NCBI GenBank assembly: GCA_012518615.1
Contig: JAAYRU010000011.1
Span: 1 to 64,000, forward strand
DNA from: Christensenellaceae bacterium
GTDB lineage: Bacteria; Bacillota; Clostridia; Christensenellales; Aristaeellaceae
Length of the DNA stretch: 64,000 bases
Direction of reading: 5' to 3'
The notes under the pieces are model-generated. The model ran no database searches and was not told where the DNA came from. It saw only the letters and a list, made by a program, of their open reading frames with translations. Numbering within the stretch: position 1 is the stretch's first letter; every line of letters starts with the position of its first letter. The position numbers and the translations under genes are program-made. Below, piece after piece: positions 62,851 through 64,000 of the stretch.

Positions 62851-64000
62851 GGTTCCACCGCCTTTTTTTCTACATAGTTTAGCATATCCGCAGGGTCAAT
62901 TACATCAGTATGTAAAACGGGTTTATGGGAAAGATCTTTTAAACATGATGGTAAATCAAGATTCAATATTTGGCTTAGGCTTTCTGCAGAGCTTACATCC
63001 TCTGGTATATTTAAATTTAGCGCTTTTGCTATGGCGCCGGGAAACTTGAATGGGGAAGCGGTAGAAAGCACAACATTTATCCCTTTTAGTTGGTCTTCTT
63101 GGATTAAATCTTCCATTACCTTCCATGCGGAAGCAGTATGGGGGTCCATCAAATAGCGGTGCTTGTTCCACGCACGGCTGATGACATGAAGGGCTTTCTC
63201 ATCATTGCAGGCGCCGGATAAAAAGCTCTGTCGTATTTTTTTCATATATTTATCCGACATATGGTAATAGCCCTCTTTTTGCAGCTTATCCATGCACTGC
63301 GCTACAAGGTTAGCATCCTTTGATATGAAATACAGTAGCCTTTCTAAGTTACTGGACACTAAAATATCCATTGAAGGTGAAAGGGTCTTACGCAATTTCC
63401 TTCTACGGTCATACACTCCTGTTTGTATAAAATCATTCAGTACATCGTTGCTGTTTGTAGCACATACCAGTTTGTCTATGGGAAGTCCCGCTTGTTTGGC
63501 TAGGTAACCTGCTAGAATATCGCCGAAGTTGCCTGTGGGTACTACGAAGTTTATCTTATCTCCCAAGGTGATGGCTTTTTCTTTTAAAAGGGAAGTATAG
63601 GCGGTAAAATAATAGCTTATCTGCGGTACCAAACGACCGATATTAATGGAGTTAGCGCTGGAAAGTGTAATGTTTTTTGGTGGTGTAAAAGTGCTAAATA
63701 CCTTTTTTACACCTGTTTGAGCGTCATCAAAGTTACCATTAACGCCACATACCTTTTGATTTTCCCCTGACATAGTTACCATTTGTGCTTTTTGTACAGG
63801 GCTTACACCGTCCTCTGGATAAAATACCATTATTCGTGTGCCGGATACATCTTTAAAGCCTGCAAGGGCAGCAGAACCTGTATCACCGCTAGTTGCTGTT
63901 AGTATAAGAATTTCGCGCTCATCCAAAGTATATTCACGCGCGGTAGTTAAAAGATGGGGCAGGGCGCATAGCGCTATATCTTTGAAGGCAGCGGTAGGAC
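62844..64000 (-). CDS. thrC: Threonine synthase, 3' part (5' end outside the window)
   Basis: The frame remains open to the window edge on the minus strand, so the N-terminus is missing; 385 residues are seen. At the edge PTAAFKDIALCAL holds the PLP-binding Lys, followed by TATSGDTGSAAL and the mid-domain FVVPTGNFGDILAGYLA. It would convert O-phosphohomoserine to threonine. An internal TTG at 63926 is not the true start because the PLP lysine lies upstream of it. It forms an operon with thrB. Confidence 0.95.
   Translation of the reverse strand, partial: PTAAFKDIALCALPHLLTTAREYTLDEREILILTATSGDTGSAALAGFKDVSGTRIMVFYPEDGVSPVQKAQMVTMSGENQKVCGVNGNFDDAQTGVKKVFSTFTPPKNITLSSANSINIGRLVPQISYYFTAYTSLLKEKAITLGDKINFVVPTGNFGDILAGYLAKQAGLPIDKLVCATNSNDVLNDFIQTGVYDRRRKLRKTLSPSMDILVSSNLERLLYFISKDANLVAQCMDKLQKEGYYHMSDKYMKKIRQSFLSGACNDEKALHVISRAWNKHRYLMDPHTASAWKVMEDLIQEDQLKGINVVLSTASPFKFPGAIAKALNLNIPEDVSSAESLSQILNLDLPSCLKDLSHKPVLHTDVIDPADMLNYVEKKAVEPW

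Overview
The window looks like a chromosomal stretch of an anaerobic, low-GC member of the Bacillota (Clostridia), probably a non-model or uncultured lineage. The reasons are strong GGAGG-type ribosome sites, frequent TTG and GTG starts, TTGACA/TATAAT promoters, Bacillota gene neighbourhoods (tilS-hpt-ftsH, nadK-argR-recN), an oxygen- or NO-scavenging flavodiiron protein and a ferredoxin-like aldo/keto reductase. No rRNA, tRNA, CRISPR array, insertion sequence, phage or sporulation gene is visible.

Region by region. Bases 1-31250 are AT-rich housekeeping DNA: the end of ftsZ, rluB, cca, a Cys-cluster protein with an orphan DNA methyltransferase, an MreB-family actin, rpmB, tilS-hpt-ftsH, a PHP phosphoesterase, a VanW protein, nadK, argR, recN, upp, a flavodiiron protein, two class-C serine hydrolases, an M20 amidohydrolase, lgt and recX. 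These are followed on the other strand by recD2-comF-tcdA, then by a purine phosphoribosyltransferase with guaA and a PAP2-like membrane protein. Bases 31584-36355 hold a complete liv branched-chain amino acid ABC transporter that is visibly richer in GC (29 of 60 bases counted in line 32341, against 22 of 60 in the his line 47581). Bases 36627-44667 hold an oppABCDF peptide transporter plus a transglutaminase-fold protein on the minus strand. A three-repeat peptidoglycan-binding CHAP hydrolase follows. Bases 46953-53892 hold a his operon, yerC-hisZ-G-D-C-B-A-F/IE, and 53980-55874 a split purO/purH pair. The rest is a run of small secreted proteins (DUF3352-like, PEBP, SH3), a flavin-reductase-like protein, an SDR, a NAGPA-type phosphodiester glycosidase, thrB and the start of thrC.

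The most striking result joins two distant loci. GuaA keeps its ATP-pyrophosphatase domain, but its glutaminase domain has lost all three catalytic residues: Cys becomes Gly85, His becomes Gln169 and Glu becomes Thr171. The his operon has no hisH, and its HisF, fused to HisI and HisE, lacks all four charged gate residues known to sit at the mouth of the HisF barrel facing HisH. Both enzymes therefore look adapted to take free ammonia instead of glutamine nitrogen. This is inference, but it rests on residues visible in the sequence.

Other notable points are an in-frame amber codon in an otherwise intact hisD, an OppC permease with an SH3-like domain in an oversized extracytoplasmic loop, and two solute-binding proteins with signal peptides but no lipobox although lgt is present. 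The liv and opp operons share the same regulatory layout (extended -10 promoter, 5' hairpin, strong hairpin after the binding-protein gene), and diverged repeats border them. A divergent promoter pair has overlapping -35 boxes. One 24-codon ORF has full expression signals and looks like the remnant of a truncated gene.
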